A DNA stretch of 64,000 nt from Delphinus delphis (lineage: Eukaryota; Chordata; Mammalia; Artiodactyla; Delphinidae), in NCBI RefSeq assembly GCF_949987515.2, contig NC_082698.1, forward strand, positions 27,370,070-27,434,069, in the 5' to 3' direction. The position numbers were made by a program, and so were the translations under genes. The notes beneath the pieces are model-generated. The model made no database searches. It saw only the letters and a program-made list of their open reading frames with translations, and was not told the DNA's origin. This document shows positions 1-11,999 of this stretch, in pieces; the stretch's first letter is position 1; every line of letters begins with the position of its first letter.

Positions 1-2324
1 GCCTTCTCCATCGCTGAAAAATGGATTTTTCTAGTACTTTCTAGGCTGGGCTATTGCTGTCTTGAAGTGCCTGCAGCTGCTGTTCACTTCGTGATTTTCC
101 AGCTCCCTCCCTGCTTTTAAAAAAAATATTAAAAAAAAAATATCCTGATGGAATACAGTACAGTATTGTGAAAAAGCAGCAGGCCTGGACCAGCCAGCTG
201 AAACTCCCTCTGCCCCACTGGTCAATAAGAAACCCTGGATTTTTGTGCCTTACCCCCAAAAGAGTTATAAAGTTCAGTAAGTGCCTGGAAAGCAGGCAAG
301 ACTCTGGGATGCAATCTGGATCACCCATTACCAATTTGCTTTGCTCACCCACCGTAGTGGCTGGGCCTTATGCTTCCTAGGGGAAAATGAGCAGTTTGAA
401 TGCCTGCCCCTCCTCCCTTCTCCTATCTCACCCACTCTCCTCCCTTTGTTTTCGATGAATGGTTCCCGATGTGGGGATGCCTGTATTTATGGCTCTTTGG
501 GGAGAAAACTTTGAGCCCAACTTGGGGTTTCACATGTAACCCCAAGATGGTAAGCATCAGATGCAGCCTGCAGCGGTTACAAAAGGCAGATTACCGTGTA
601 GCGCTGCTGAGCTGCAGTTCATGTCATTTTGTACTTCCGCCCTCTAGGGTAGTGACTCACTGCTTTGCAGTTCAATGTGGGGACATGTCCCACGGTGCTG
701 ACTGCCTGATGCTCCTGGAGGACATTCCTAACCCACCGCTCAAGTTATTAGAAATCTAACTCCGAAATCACTAATCCCCAAACAGCCTCTATTCTCTCAA
801 CTGATGGCTTCCTTGCTTTGATTTTACGCACAGTAGTTCTAAACTCAAGGCCAAAAATTCTACCCCATGCCGAGCCACTTTCAAAGGAGAACCAATATGC
901 TAAGACTAGAGGGGGATCTGAATAGTGGCTAATTGTCAGTTTGTCTAGTGAAAAAAGCTTCCTCTATCCCCTGAGTGGGCTGGTTATTTGTTAAAGTTTG
1001 CTGGGGTTTTGGAGCACCTCGCTGTTAGGGGCAACTCAGACTCAGCAGTTTTAATTATTAATCAGGTCAAAGGCTGATGACAATTTTTCTTCTCTTCAGG
1101 GGAGGGTCTTGAAAGTTCACAGGAGGGGCTGTCCAAGCCCTTGTCCTGTGATGGGTGGAAAAGAGGGAAGAGGGAAGCGATTCATGCCAGAACGGTCTGA
1201 GTTCTTAATGGTTGCCCTAGACAGACTGTGTTGGAAAGTTGCTTATTCTGCCTCCGGATTGATTTTTAAGTGAATATAGGTGTTTATACTTTCCAGGGGG
1301 TTGTGGCCTTCTGACCTGAACAAATTCCAGACCTGACAGCACACGTGAAAGCGTATCCAGTTGTACCCTTGCAAATTGGAGTGCAGGAAAGGTGCTATCC
1401 TCTCCAAAGAATATGTCCATGTGGGGCATCAGCTCACTCGGGTGGCAGTGGGGAGGGCTTCTCTGTACTTCAGCGCACTTTGGGAAAGGCACCCGGCTTT
1501 TTCCAGTTTGGGTTTCTGACGTTTCCAAAAAGGCTGCCTCTATTCCTGCCCTGCCTCCCACGCTTCTCTCCTGGTGTCTGTGGATCTGCTTTCTCTTTTT
1601 GGCCTGAGACCCCAGGTTGACAAGATCCAGAAAGGTCTCCTTTTCTGTCTGCCTCTCCGTCAGCCATTCTACACGATTCCAGCAGGCCCCGCCTCCCGCC
1701 CCTGTTGCTAGGCAGATTCCCCTGTTGCTAGGCCACCACTGCTTCTTACCACCCTGAGAAAGAGGCACAAATTCCCTGTGACCCACTCAACCGTCTGCCC
1801 ACCTAGCCACACGCTGACAAAACAAGTCGATCCCAAACATCTGCTATACGTGAACTCCCGTGCCCAATGTAGAACAGTTACAGACGGAGAAGAGGCAGCA
1901 AGCCCAGGGCTGTCAGAGATAGGGGTGACCAGTTGTCCTGGGGGTGGTGATCCGGCTGTCTTCTGGGAGGTTTCTCAGGGGATAGATACTAACTTGAAGA
2001 CTTCTCCCTGGTCCAAGATTTGACCCTCAACCTTACAGGTTCAGAAAACTCATTTTGCGTGCAGCTAGAAACAGATCTTTGTCCTGGTAGCAAAAGCATA
2101 TTAATGAGGCTTGAAAGACTGATACCTAAAATGAGAATGTGAATTTATTCATTTATAATGAGAAGTCTGTCACATGGAGATAGGACACTCCTGCAGGTAT
2201 CACTGTCTCACGGAGGAGGCCGACTTTTCTGGAAACGGTAGCATCACTGAAGGATATTGGAGAGTTGATATGAAGCACCAGTTTGCCTAAGAAAGGGAGT
2301 GTATTTATATATATCTATACCCGT

Positions 2325-2331
<7 letters not shown>
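1..2331. other. Intergenic sequence, mostly unique
   Basis: No gene and no recent transposon is seen. The open frames here are short and lack coding character. Two small sites stand out: a CTCF-like motif near 640 on the minus strand, and a homeodomain/nuclear-receptor-like cluster at 1040-1090 (TTTAATTATTAATC followed by AGGTCAAAGG). Confidence 0.6.
637..652 (-). promoter_or_regulatory. CTCF-like motif (weak)
   Basis: The minus strand reads ACCCTAGAGGGCGG, matching the AGRGGGCG core of the CTCF consensus but not the upstream CCA. It is an isolated sequence match, so occupancy is uncertain. Confidence 0.3.
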
Positions 2332-2364
<33 letters not shown>

Positions 2365-2553
2365 GTACGCGGGCCTCTCACTGTTGTGGCCTCTCCCGTT
2401 GCTGAGCACAGGCTCCGGATGCACAGGCTCAGCGGCCGTGGCTCACGGGCCCAGCCGTTCCGCGGCATGCGGGATCCTCCCGGACCGGGGCACGAACCCG
2501 TGTCCCCTGCATCGGCAGGCGGACTCTCAACCACTGCGCCACCAGGGAAGCCC
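2332..2553 (-). mobile_element. CHR-2-type SINE, minus strand
   Basis: A 32-nt T-run is followed by the short-form tail (cgggcctctcactgttgtgg) and the complementary tRNA-like head ending ccaccagggaagccc. On the minus strand the pol III A box and B box are recognisable. Target-site copies resembling gtatatctattttt flank it. The body is close to other copies in the window, suggesting a fairly young insertion. Confidence 0.92.
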
Positions 2554-2579
2554 TATCTGTATATCTATTTTTAAAGATG

Positions 2580-2745
2580 TAATTTTGTTAATTCCTCACA
2601 TCAGCCATGAGAGGGAGCTACAAACACTCATCCCCATTTCACAGAAAGAAAGCAGTTCAGGTTAAATTGCTTAACTGAGGTCATCCAGCTAACAGGTGAC
2701 AAATCCAGGGTTGGAACCCACAGCCTATTGTAGAACTAATAGATC
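2580..2745 (-). mobile_element. MIR-like SINE fragment
   Basis: In reverse sense the sequence follows the MIR order: 'ccccatttcacag', then a segment like 'ttaactgaggtcatccagctaacagg', then a 'ggttggaaccca' tail. It is strongly diverged, as expected for MIR. Confidence 0.6.
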
Positions 2746-3426
2746 TCAGCTCCCTGGCAATGTTGAGATGACAAATTCGGTTGGGGGCGAGTTGGATAAT
2801 GGATACTGAGGTGCTGATGACTCAGCCAGATGGAAATTTCCTTTAAGTGATGGGACCTTTGGAAGTGGAGCTCAGCTGAGCCTAGATCTTGAGGTGGAAA
2901 TTAGAAGCACCATCCAACATAGGCTGCACCCCTTCTGGAAGTGTTCTGAGAGAACAGCTTTTAAGTTCTTATTGATAATGGATAAGTATCTGTGCTTTTT
3001 AACTCCACTGTAGTAATAGAATGCAGGAAGGTCACCTGTGCTGGGTAGGCATCTGAACAGGGTAGGACCGGGCACCTGAGGGAGTTGCCAGGGTTAGAAG
3101 CTCAGAGGAGAAAGGCTTCTGGGGTAGTGGCTTCACCACCATCTTGCCAGTTGGCCATTAACTCAAGAGGCCCAGTACCTCAGCAGACCAAGAGACCAAG
3201 ATCTTAACTCTAAGGACAGGTAGAAGCAGCCTTGGGGAGAAAGTGGTATTCACTGAGCTCCCTGGAAGGGGCAGCCTGGAGCCCCTGTAAGAAGAAGGGG
3301 ACAGAGAAGTGCCTTCCTTGTCCAGGGGCCTGGTCAGGAGCCCCTACCAAAGGGCAGGGCAGATGTGCAGATAGCCCAGATCTGGGAGCTGGATCAAGAC
3401 AGGGGCCAGAAGCCTCGCTGCACAGC
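2746..3426. other. Intergenic, no recognised element
   Basis: The sequence is ordinary complexity with moderate GC. I see no gene, repeat or clear regulatory cluster. Confidence 0.5.
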
Positions 3427-3427
3427 C

Positions 3428-3506
<79 letters not shown>

Positions 3507-3665
3507 GCGAGAGAGGGAGAGAGAGAGGGAGAGAGAGAGAGAGAGGGAGAGAGAGGGGGAGAGAGAGGGAGAGAGAGAGAGAGAGGGAGAGAGAGAGGGA
3601 GAGAGAGGGAGAGAGAGAGGGAGAGAGAGAGGGAGAGGGAGAGAGAGAGGGAGAGGGAGAGAAAG
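3427..3665 (+). repeat. (GA)n / (GGGA)n polypurine tract
   Basis: About 235 nt are almost entirely purine on the plus strand, with only a T at 3462 and a C at 3508. The first third is pure GA dinucleotide; the rest has GGGA interruptions at roughly regular spacing. Long Arg-Glu or Ser-Leu open frames here are artefacts of the repeat. Confidence 0.97.
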
Positions 3666-6030
3666 GGGCCTGGATGGCAGTTTCTGAAAGCAACTAAGAG
3701 CTCCATCAGGCATGGCCATCGCCTTTATCTCTGTTAACCTCTATCTCTGGCTAAAATGTGAGCATCTTTATTCCGTATCCAAGCCTTAAAGAACTGAGAA
3801 GGAGTGAGAGGCAGGAGACGTGGGTGTCCAACAAGCTGTAGCTTTTCTTCTCTCCCTTTCCCCCCATCTTTCTTATTCACGTATTCTTACAACAAACTTT
3901 CCTGTGTCTAGACTTGAGTCATTCCGGGAGAAGGAATCTGTGCTCTATAAGCTGTCTGTTTCTCTGCTTTTGTAATTTACTTTTTTGGCGTTCCCCCCAG
4001 TTTCCTAGTGAAGTACTTTTTGAACAATCTTAGCCTTGTCTGGACGCCTGAGATTTGCCCGCATTTGGGCCAAGAGAGTCAAGGGGTTCCAGGGCCCCTG
4101 GAAATTTAGCATGGTAGGCCAGCAGCTGTCTCAGCTGGATTTGCAGGAAACAGCTGGTGGAGCCAGGGCAGAGAGAGGTGAAACCTCGAGAGAGGAAGAG
4201 ATTGAGCAAGAGAGAGAGATGGGAGCAGCTGCGGTAGCTAAGCCTTCCCGCCTGGGCTCCTCCATCACGGAGGCCAGCTAGGCTCTAAGGCTCTCCACCC
4301 CGGAGTCACTCAAAAAGAAACAAACAAGTTAAAGTTATGCCCCGGGGACTATAAACAGCGGGCAAGGCCAGTATCTGATGGGGGAATCAGACTAGGGCTC
4401 TTACCTTAGAGCACCGGGTGCGTTCACCTGCAAAGCTTAAGGGTACCTGGGGTGTGATTCAGCTAGAGGGGGATTATGCCCCAGACATTAGACCGTGACT
4501 GTTTGGGGATGAGATCCAATCAGGGTACACTGCATTCAACGGAAATAGCAGAGAATTGGAGGAATCTGGGCCTCTTCTGTTAGTTTAGTAAACTGAGAGT
4601 CTCTTAGAGATTTGTGCACAGCGCTAGCCTGGGCCTGATTGGAGGCCCTCCCCAAGCCCCATCTCCCTTATTCAGGTGAGAGATGATTTTTTTTCCTTAA
4701 AGACTCAGAATTATGTAATAACTGGGGAAAGGCAATACTTTCCTGGACTTATTACTGGCTGGCCTTTGGGAAGGAATGGCTGGAGTTGGGAAGATGTCTG
4801 GGTCACTCTGAAAGTTTTGGGGGGTACCTTCTCCTAACCCACTAATATATTGCAGACTCAGACTTGGTTCCTGGGCAGCAGTGGTTAAATTGAAATCTTG
4901 ATTCTCTTGGTAACTTGATGGCTTAGTTTAGGCCTCAGGTTGCTGTTCCATGAACTGCCTTGAAATTTAATCACCCAAATTTATTTCCTAGAGTGTTTTT
5001 CATCGTCTCCTCCTCTAGGCCCATTAGTCACCATCCCGTGACCTGACAGAGTGATTATCAAAGACCCTGTGGTTCCCTTTCACTAGATTTAGGGGTGTTG
5101 GTAATTCTGGAGGCAGGTCCTAACTTGAGTCACAGTTGGGTGGATTTTCCCCCGCAATTGGTTGTGAATCTTCCCTAAGGGCATCCTCTCAAGGCTTGGG
5201 AGAATAAGCCTTGTGGACCTTCTGTTCCTTCTTCAAAACCAGGGAGATGGTTTCTGGGTTCTTCTAGGGCTGGTGTTCTTGGGCTGAGGGTTATATTATC
5301 CTTTGCCCCTGGGCACATCACGGACATCTCCCAGCTTCAACTGATGGGGATAATGCACGTAAAAAAAAAAAAAAAAAAGGAGCGTTGAGCCAAGCACACA
5401 GGCCTGCAACACATGTTAGCTCCCTTCCCGTCCACCTGGGACAAGGCTCAGGCCTTCTGCTGGGAATCTTGGAAGAAAAATTTTATCAGTCTGATTTCGA
5501 AGCATTCTCAGAAATTTTTATTTCAAGAGTAGGTCCATAAATGAAATTTTAGCTACCTCCCCCTCCAACCTGATCCTCTAAAGTAGGAGTTGCAAACTTA
5601 CACGATTACAGGTGTCAGGCAGATAATGTAAATATATAGCAATCTGGCTGAGCACTGTTGGTGAAAGGAGGGCATGAGCCCCGTGAAGACAAGACACTGT
5701 CTCTCTGCTGGAAACAGGCCCAGTTTGATGTTCCCATTTTTTAAGAGATGCTAGATATCAGCTTATTTTGGTGAAAAGTCTCAAATTTTAAATGCTTTCA
5801 ACCGATCGAAACATTTTAAAGTGGGATGAATGAAACACTGTATAGCTCTCCACCGGTTAGAGTTTCACCCTCTGCTCTTGGCAGGTTCTGGAGAGGGTGC
5901 TTTCCCCTCCCCCAAGACTGGGCGTTCCTACTCACTGCTTGGCTGACCTTGGGAGGCATCTACCCGGACCTGCTCCTCTCCTGCAGACATGTTGGACCAG
6001 TTAAAGGTTATTCTGTAGAAACCTCCACCA
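3666..6030. other. Intergenic sequence, no gene seen
   Basis: Mostly unique sequence. An A18 run sits at 5361-5378. The stretch 5480-5850 is AT-richer and complex but I cannot assign a function. No SINE or LINE is recognised. Confidence 0.5.
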
Positions 6031-6032
6031 AC

Positions 6033-6196
6033 AAGTCAAAAGATGAGTTTCCTGCTCTTAATAGATAATTTTTATTGGTTTTGCAATAAACGTATGAAAT
6101 AGAAACAATGGCAATAAACCAGCTCAACAAGAAATCGAAAGGCACAGGCCCCCAAAGCCCTTCGCGTCTCTTCTTAATGAGTCTCTAATTTATAGA
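6033..6196. promoter_or_regulatory. Duplicated non-coding element, copy A
   Basis: This AT-rich, non-repetitive element matches a second copy at 10283-10453 in the same orientation. In the core (6060-6140 versus 10307-10387) I count about 10 mismatches in 81 aligned positions. A second block, ctcttaatgagtctctaatt, is identical at the right end. The core contains TTTATTG and CAATAAA arms around a 6-nt loop, plus a second CAATAAA. These resemble HOX/CDX (TTTATTG) and FOX-type sites. No coding frame is conserved between the copies. The strong retention of two copies suggests purifying selection on an enhancer-like or structured element. Confidence 0.7.
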
Positions 6197-7429
6197 CTGG
6201 CTAGAAGGGCCACTTTTCTTTTTCCAAGCTTTGCAAACTTTTCCATCTCGGAGACTGGTGTGCTCTGGAGGCTTGCGTGCTTGTTTCTGCAGAGCTGCTG
6301 TAATGGAAGCCAGGACACAGCAGAGCCAGACAGGAGCGGGTGGCACAGCTTTGGGGCTTGGGGCTCTGGTCCTAGCCCTGTTTCCTCTGTCTTTGAGCGT
6401 TTGAGCCTTTTTCATTTCGTATTTATCAATGGAGGGCAGAAAGGGAGAGTAACCAGGATAAAAACTCATGCTGAAATGACCAAACACCACAATTTAACTT
6501 TTGGAGAGCCAAGGGACTAGGATGGGAACAAAAAGCATCCCGAGGCTGGGGAAGGGGTTTTTCACCCTTTAAACCTCTGACCTTTATCTTTTGAAATGTA
6601 CAGAATATTTTTAGTCCATGGTGCTATGTGTTTTCTGAGGACCCACATCTGCCTCCCCCCTGTCTGCTAAGCAGCACCAAGGGGTGAGGGGGATGAACTC
6701 GGTACCTTTGTGACAATGATGAGACCTCCTGGCTGTTGTACTCAGTGGCAACTCAAGCGAGCTGGAGGCCCTGGGTCCCTGCCAGCGGGTATTTACTTGC
6801 GGGGTTACTGGCGGTGTCAGATGAGTGATAGCTGGAGTCAGAAGGGCTCCGTTCGCTGTTGGAACATTTCCCCTGAGGCCTGCAGCCCAAAGAAGGGTTC
6901 TCTGTGTTCCTGATCACGCCTCAAAGAAAGTGCAGGCCTCCTCAGGGCTCATTCCTCAACAGTGAAAGGGAAAAAACAAGACCAAATGGGTTTCCATACC
7001 CACCCCTTCAGGGACTGGATGACCCCGGGCCCATGATGACCCCTGGCAGCCCGTGGCAGGAGAGCACAGAGCGCTTTCACTGGGGATGTTTATGCTCTCA
7101 TGCCCTCGGCCAGCTTGGCTTACCAACACCGCCCCCTTCCCCACTTCTTGCCATGCCCTGCGTGAGGAAGGAGTAGTGGGTGCCTCTCCTAGGAATTCAC
7201 GGCCAGGAAAGGGCTGCAGGTTTCTCCAGCGCCTCATCTCTGCTGCACTCCTCCTGTTCACCTTGTTTCCCCCTCCTCAGTGGGCTTAGGGGAAGAAACC
7301 GCTGACTTTGCAACGCACAGCCCCTGAAAGTCCCCTTCTATGGCATGCTGTTATGCTTCGAGGACACAGGACTGTGAACTCGAAATTGTCTCGCCTTTGT
7401 CACCTCCTGGCAGGTCTTTAGAGCTCAGG
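6197..7429. other. Intergenic sequence, no gene seen
   Basis: Unique-looking sequence of moderate GC. Around 6480-6630 there is an AT-richer patch (cctttaaacctctgacctttatctttt) that could be regulatory. No transposon recognised. Confidence 0.45.
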
Positions 7430-7710
7430 GAAACAGCCGAGCGGTACAAATCGCAGCGGCGTGGTAAAGCCCCCCTTACTCCTGATGGGCTGCCTGACTC
7501 ATATCTGTTTCCCTGGCAAAAAATAAGTTTTTGTTATTGCTGGCTTGGCAGAAGCATGGAAGAGTGCGCGAGGATCTACTGCCCCATGCATCACTGGCCA
7601 AATTGCCTGAGAAATCCCAGCTCTAGAACTTTTCATCGTTGGCTGTGATGTACGGAGCAGAACGGCAGCTCCATTTCCCCCGCGTGGGGCTGAGCGACGC
7701 TGGCACTCGG
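7430..7710. promoter_or_regulatory. Candidate conserved non-coding element
   Basis: The stretch is complex and free of repeats. It contains isolated CpGs retained in AT-rich context and several A/T runs around 7520-7540. Its texture differs from the flanking GC-rich sequence. No coding frame persists. Conservation is inferred, not measured. Confidence 0.4.
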
Positions 7711-7859
7711 CAGACCTGCTCTGCTTGCAACTCCCAGCAAATGTGGCCTCTTCTTTCCCTTCCCATCTTCTTGGCCCCGTATCCCCCCAACCCTTTATCT
7801 TTCCCATCCCCCGGCCTGCTCATCAAGCCCCTCCCTGCCTCTACCCAGCAGAGCCATAG

Positions 7860-8300
7860 CTGGAGAATCAGGAGGAGGCCCACAATGTCATTTCCCCATC
7901 ACTGTGCAGACGATTCCACACTAATGTTCTTTTAATGCTGTGATGCTGCACTAATTAATAAGCATCCTGCACAGAGGCCTCGCCTCGCCTCTCCTCCCCT
8001 CTCCTCCTCTTCCCTCCCCGCCCCTCCCCACCAGCCTTCGAGAAGGCCTCATGACATCCTGGCATCTGGCAGCAGAGAAAGGATTTCACTCCTCTACCTG
8101 GGCTGCCTGATATTGCTATGAGAGATAACTGTATACGAACCAATAATCTAGCCTGACAATCCAATTTACTGACCAAGAGCGCACAATCCACCATGTCATC
8201 GGCTGTGGGGAGGCCCATAAATTAGTTCCTAGTAATTTATTCTGATCAATAGAATGGGCAAAGTCACTTGTCTCTTTAATCAAAGGCCCTCTCAGAGATG
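7860..8300. promoter_or_regulatory. Candidate conserved non-coding element with homeodomain cores
   Basis: It contains gcactaattaataagcatcc at 7947-7967, then after a CT-rich linker a long AT-rich block (8110-8290) with ataactgtatacg, accaataatctagcc, cataaattag and tctgatcaatagaatgggc. Motif density is high and no repeat family fits. It lies between the two copies of the duplicated element. Confidence 0.45.
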
Positions 8301-8659
8301 TCAGGACAGGCGGCTGTGTGGGAGGCAGCAAGGCTTCCTGAGCAACTGGGCAGTGGGTGCTCGGCCCTGCACCCGGAGCTCTGGCTTCCAGAACCCAGCG
8401 GAATGTTCCCAAACAGGGCTGGTGTGGGAGGGACCCATGGTCCAGGCTGCCTATGGTTCCTTTGGCCTGCCCAACCATAACACATTGGCTGTAAGGTAAG
8501 CTAGGGGCAGAGGTGGCCAGGGTGGTGGCGAACAAGAGATAGACTTGAGGAGACTGCACTGGGTCCCAAGGATGTCTTATCCCTTCTGAATGCTCAGAAC
8601 CTTTCTCCCCAGGTCACAGGAGTCCCACTAGCTGCTGTGCTGAGGCTTCTGTAAAGATA

Positions 8660-8936
8660 GGGTGCACAGCGTGGTGGACCAGAGCCAGGTTGCCTGGCTT
8701 TGAATGGTGTTGCCACCCCTTCCTAGGTGTGAGGCCTTGGGCAAGCTGCTCACCTCTCTGTGACTTGATTTCCTCTTCTGTAAAGTGGGACTAATAGTAG
8801 TGCCTGCCTCATAGGGGTATTAAGAGGATTCAATAAATACGTAATATGAATAAAATCAAATCAATAAATTAATATGTAAATCACTTAGAACAGTGCCTGA
8901 CACATAGGAAGTGCTATATAGTGTTTGTTAAAATAG
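8660..8936 (+). mobile_element. MIR SINE
   Basis: The order is classic MIR: gccttgggcaagctgctcacc, tttcctcttctgtaaagtggg, cctcatagggg, then cttagaacagtgcctgacac and a gtgctatatagtg tail. An AT-rich insertion of about 40 nt interrupts the 3' part. Confidence 0.85.
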
Positions 8937-9339
8937 ACAAGTGCAGGGAGATCAAGGGAAAATGTTGATGTGATTCTCTCTGAAGATGTGCCAAGTCCTT
9001 GAGATACTCTGCTGCCTGAAAACTTTTGCTCTTTCCTACCCACCTTCACCTCTTGTCCTCCTTGTCCAAGATAAACAGAGGAAGAGTCCACTGATGTTAT
9101 CTCTTTGAAATGTCAGAGAAGCTCTAAAGGCCTCCGTGCAAGGTTCTTCCCCTCCTCGGGGCCCTTGGTCAGAATCAGTGTATCGGCCTTGAGGAAAGAC
9201 ACTGATTTTGCTTTAGAGAAAACAAGCCTGTTGTTAAGCAGCGAGGAGGAAAAGGAAGCCTGTTATCTGTTTTGGCTGTGGGGCCTGACACGTGAGGCAG
9301 CCTCTCTGACATGAGCAAGATAAACCAGCAAAGACACAG

Positions 9340-9530
9340 AGCAATGGTGCAAGGGTCTGTCCCCTTGTGTTCTAGGCCCAGCTCCACCACTCACTAGCTG
9401 TGGAACTTGGGCAAAGTCGCTGCATGTCTCTGACCCTAATTCTGTACCTGAAGCCTGAAGGTGCTGGACAGAGTGATCTTGGAAGTCCCTCCAGGCTGTG
9501 ACACTCTGAAATTCTGTATGGTCGGTAAAG
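9340..9530 (+). mobile_element. MIR-like SINE fragment
   Basis: The 'actcactagctgtggaacttgggcaa' type core is recognisable, followed by a diverged tail with 'tgatcttggaagtccctccagg'. It is an old copy; subfamily unclear. Confidence 0.65.
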
Positions 9531-10174
9531 GAGTCTGTTGGCATCTCTCTGACTCCCCTCAACCCTACACTCCCCACAATAATAAACCGAAAGCCTCTGA
9601 AACCAGGAGCCAGCAGCATGAGAAAATCCATGATGTCTCGGGAATATCAGAGTCACTAAATGGACTGATGTCATTGGTGGGACAGGGATAGGGATGAGAG
9701 CCATCTCACTGAGGAGAGGGGTTCCTGGGCCCCTGACCCCAACTGGGACTAGGTTCCTGGATGTGCAAGAGGCCATGGGCCTCTCTTCTGTCATCAAGGT
9801 CAAAGCCAGGACTTCTGATACTAAAGAACCTCTGTGGCCTCCTCCGCTCTAATCACCACTCCTCAGGGCTACCTCAGGGTAGGGAACCCCATGCTAAAAG
9901 TACAGCCTTGCCAAGGCACAAAAAAGGAAACTGAGGCAAAGTCCACCCCAAATTCCGGGCTCCAGTGACCATCCCTGGGTCCCCGTCCTGGCCTCCCATT
10001 TCCCCACAACTGAGCCCTGACATGTGCTCAGCTCAGACCTGGTGAGTCCATCAGAGGTAAGCTGGAGGGCTGGGGTACAGCGGTCATTGGGGTGATAGGG
10101 CCAGGTTGGAGGCCTGAGGCCAGCCCAGGGTGGCTGCATGGCAGGTGCACACAGTTTCTGGTGAGCAGGAATCT

Positions 10175-10190
10175 GGCACCCTCTGCTGAC
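10175..10190 (-). promoter_or_regulatory. CTCF-like motif (weak)
   Basis: The minus strand reads TCAGCAGAGGGTGCC, which follows the CTCF consensus with one core change (T for C). It lies just outside the left edge of the second duplicated element. Confidence 0.35.
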
Positions 10191-10282
10191 CCCGCGGCGG
10201 GAGACAGCTGGTCAACCAGGCTGGGGCTGCAGCCACCCGGAGGGGGTGGGGTGGGGTCCAGCACCAAGCGGCAGCTTACCAG

Positions 10283-10453
10283 TCAAAAGAGCAGCTCCCC
10301 TCTCTGAATAGATCATTTTTATTGGTTTTGCAATAAGCTTATGAGATAGGAACAATCTCAATAAACAAACTGAACAAGAAATCGAAAAGATGGGCCCCGA
10401 AAGCTGTTACTGAACCCTCCTCACCTTCTCTTAATGAGTCTCTAATTTATAAC
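10283..10453. promoter_or_regulatory. Duplicated non-coding element, copy B
   Basis: This is the partner of the element at 6033-6196. The left edge shares 'agtcaaaaga'; the core shares ttttattggttttgcaataa and the stretch aacaagaaatcgaaa; the right edge shares the taatgagtctctaattta block. Between core and right block this copy is about 10 nt longer. The hairpin arms here are TTTATTG and CAATAAG, one base short of perfect. The flanks outside the element are unrelated, so the duplication unit is the element itself, not a large segment. Confidence 0.7.
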
Positions 10454-11879
10454 AAACTCATCAGCCTAGCACCTCCAGGGTTCCCTGGCTCCAGGCTGGG
10501 AACCCATAGTCTCTGCCTCGCGTGTGCGTGTGATCTGTCAGCTCTGGGCGACGGAGACCTGGCTCCAGAGGGGCAGGAGGCTCCAGAAGGAGGAATGGAT
10601 GCAGGAGAGCCCTGGGACAGGGCTGGGACTTCAGTCAAGGCGACCTCCGGGAAGATCTGGGAGGCGTGCACCTCCCCCACTACTCGCCAGACCTCTTCAG
10701 AATGGATGGGGCTGGTTGGGGAGGACCTACCACCCCCAAACTCCTTCCTCAACCCTCTTCCCAGCCCTAGGCTGCAGATTCAGACACAGAAATCATGTCT
10801 ATTTCAGAATTTCAGACTAGGACTTGGCATGGGAGGCTGAGATAGCTGAGAGCTTCTGAACCCCTAAATTGCATGCTTTTCAGATAGGATTGGGGTCCCT
10901 GATGGGGGCTGGGTTTTTTTCCCTCCTCAAAATTAGAGGATAACTTAGGGCAGAGTGGTACCTTACCCCTCTTCCCTCTAAATAGGCTCTCTGTGGGGGT
11001 GCCAAATGCTCCCCATCAGACTGTGCTTTCGTGAGGCCAGGGCTGAGTCTCTTCCTTCAGGAGGGGGATCCCTGGGGAAAGGCTGCATCTCCTCCTTAGA
11101 CTGCAGCCCCATGAGTCAGGGTCACGTTTCCCTACCTCACACTGGGGATTCGGGAGAACAGGGTTACATCTCTACCACAGACTGGAATTCCCTTAAGCAT
11201 TTATTTTTCTCTAGTCCCCTTTGTCACCAAGAGCCCCTGAAGCCTTTTCCCAAAGCAGCTTCCTGTTCTTCCACCTGTACCTGCTCGAGGTACATGCTAG
11301 CCCCCACTGTACTTCCCGGCTGCTGTGCATGGGACAGGGCACCCAAGGATCAGACCTGTTTTCTTGCTCATGATGGTCCCCATTAGGTAGGGCTGTGCTT
11401 CTCCACAGGATACCAAGTGCTGCCTGGCGTTGCCTACAATCCTAGGGGTAGCCACAAGATGTCAGTGTGAGGCCACGGAAATGGCTCCTGTCCTGGGGCT
11501 GAACTCAAAAGGAAGGAAATCAGATAACAGCCTGGAGGGGTGTGTGTGTGGTGGTGGTGGGGGGTCTTGGCAGTCACCCCTGTGCTCCCCTCTCTGTCTC
11601 CTCTGCAGGTCCCAATCACCGTCCTACCACTCCACCTACTCCCTCAAACTCACGGCAATGCTGCATCTCTCTGCTCTGCCCCCAGTTCTTTGCTCCCAGA
11701 AGAGTGAATTCTGCAGCTCCCTGACCTCCAGCTCTGGGGAGGATGAGGAGCTGCTGTCCCTGCTGCAGGCACCCTTGCTGGGAAGAGCAGCCCGTGCATG
11801 TGTGGCCCTGCACGTCAGCGTGGGTGTGGCTTCAGGCCGCCAGGCACTTAAAAGCCCGGGTGTGCTTGCTTGGGGCTGC

Positions 11880-11882
<3 letters not shown>
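10454..11882. other. Intergenic sequence, no gene seen
   Basis: GC-moderate unique sequence with several short open frames but no splice-flanked exon or protein similarity that I recognise. No transposon is identified. Confidence 0.45.
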
Positions 11883-11964
<82 letters not shown>

Positions 11965-11973
11965 TATGTGTGT
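11883..11973 (+). repeat. (TG)n microsatellite
   Basis: About 39 uninterrupted TG units are followed by a short imperfect tail (tttgtatgtgtgtg). Val-Cys and His-Thr open frames across it are artefacts. Confidence 0.98.
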
Positions 11974-11999
11974 GACTCCACAAGGATTTATATCTGCCA

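Noticed and set aside
1..2000. Possible exons of the neighbouring gene SLF2
   Set aside because: Human gene order predicts it downstream of PAX2, but no splice-flanked coding frame is seen at the left end.
3210..3719. Open frames rich in Ser-Leu or Arg-Glu
   Set aside because: They translate the GA repeat; no protein is implied.
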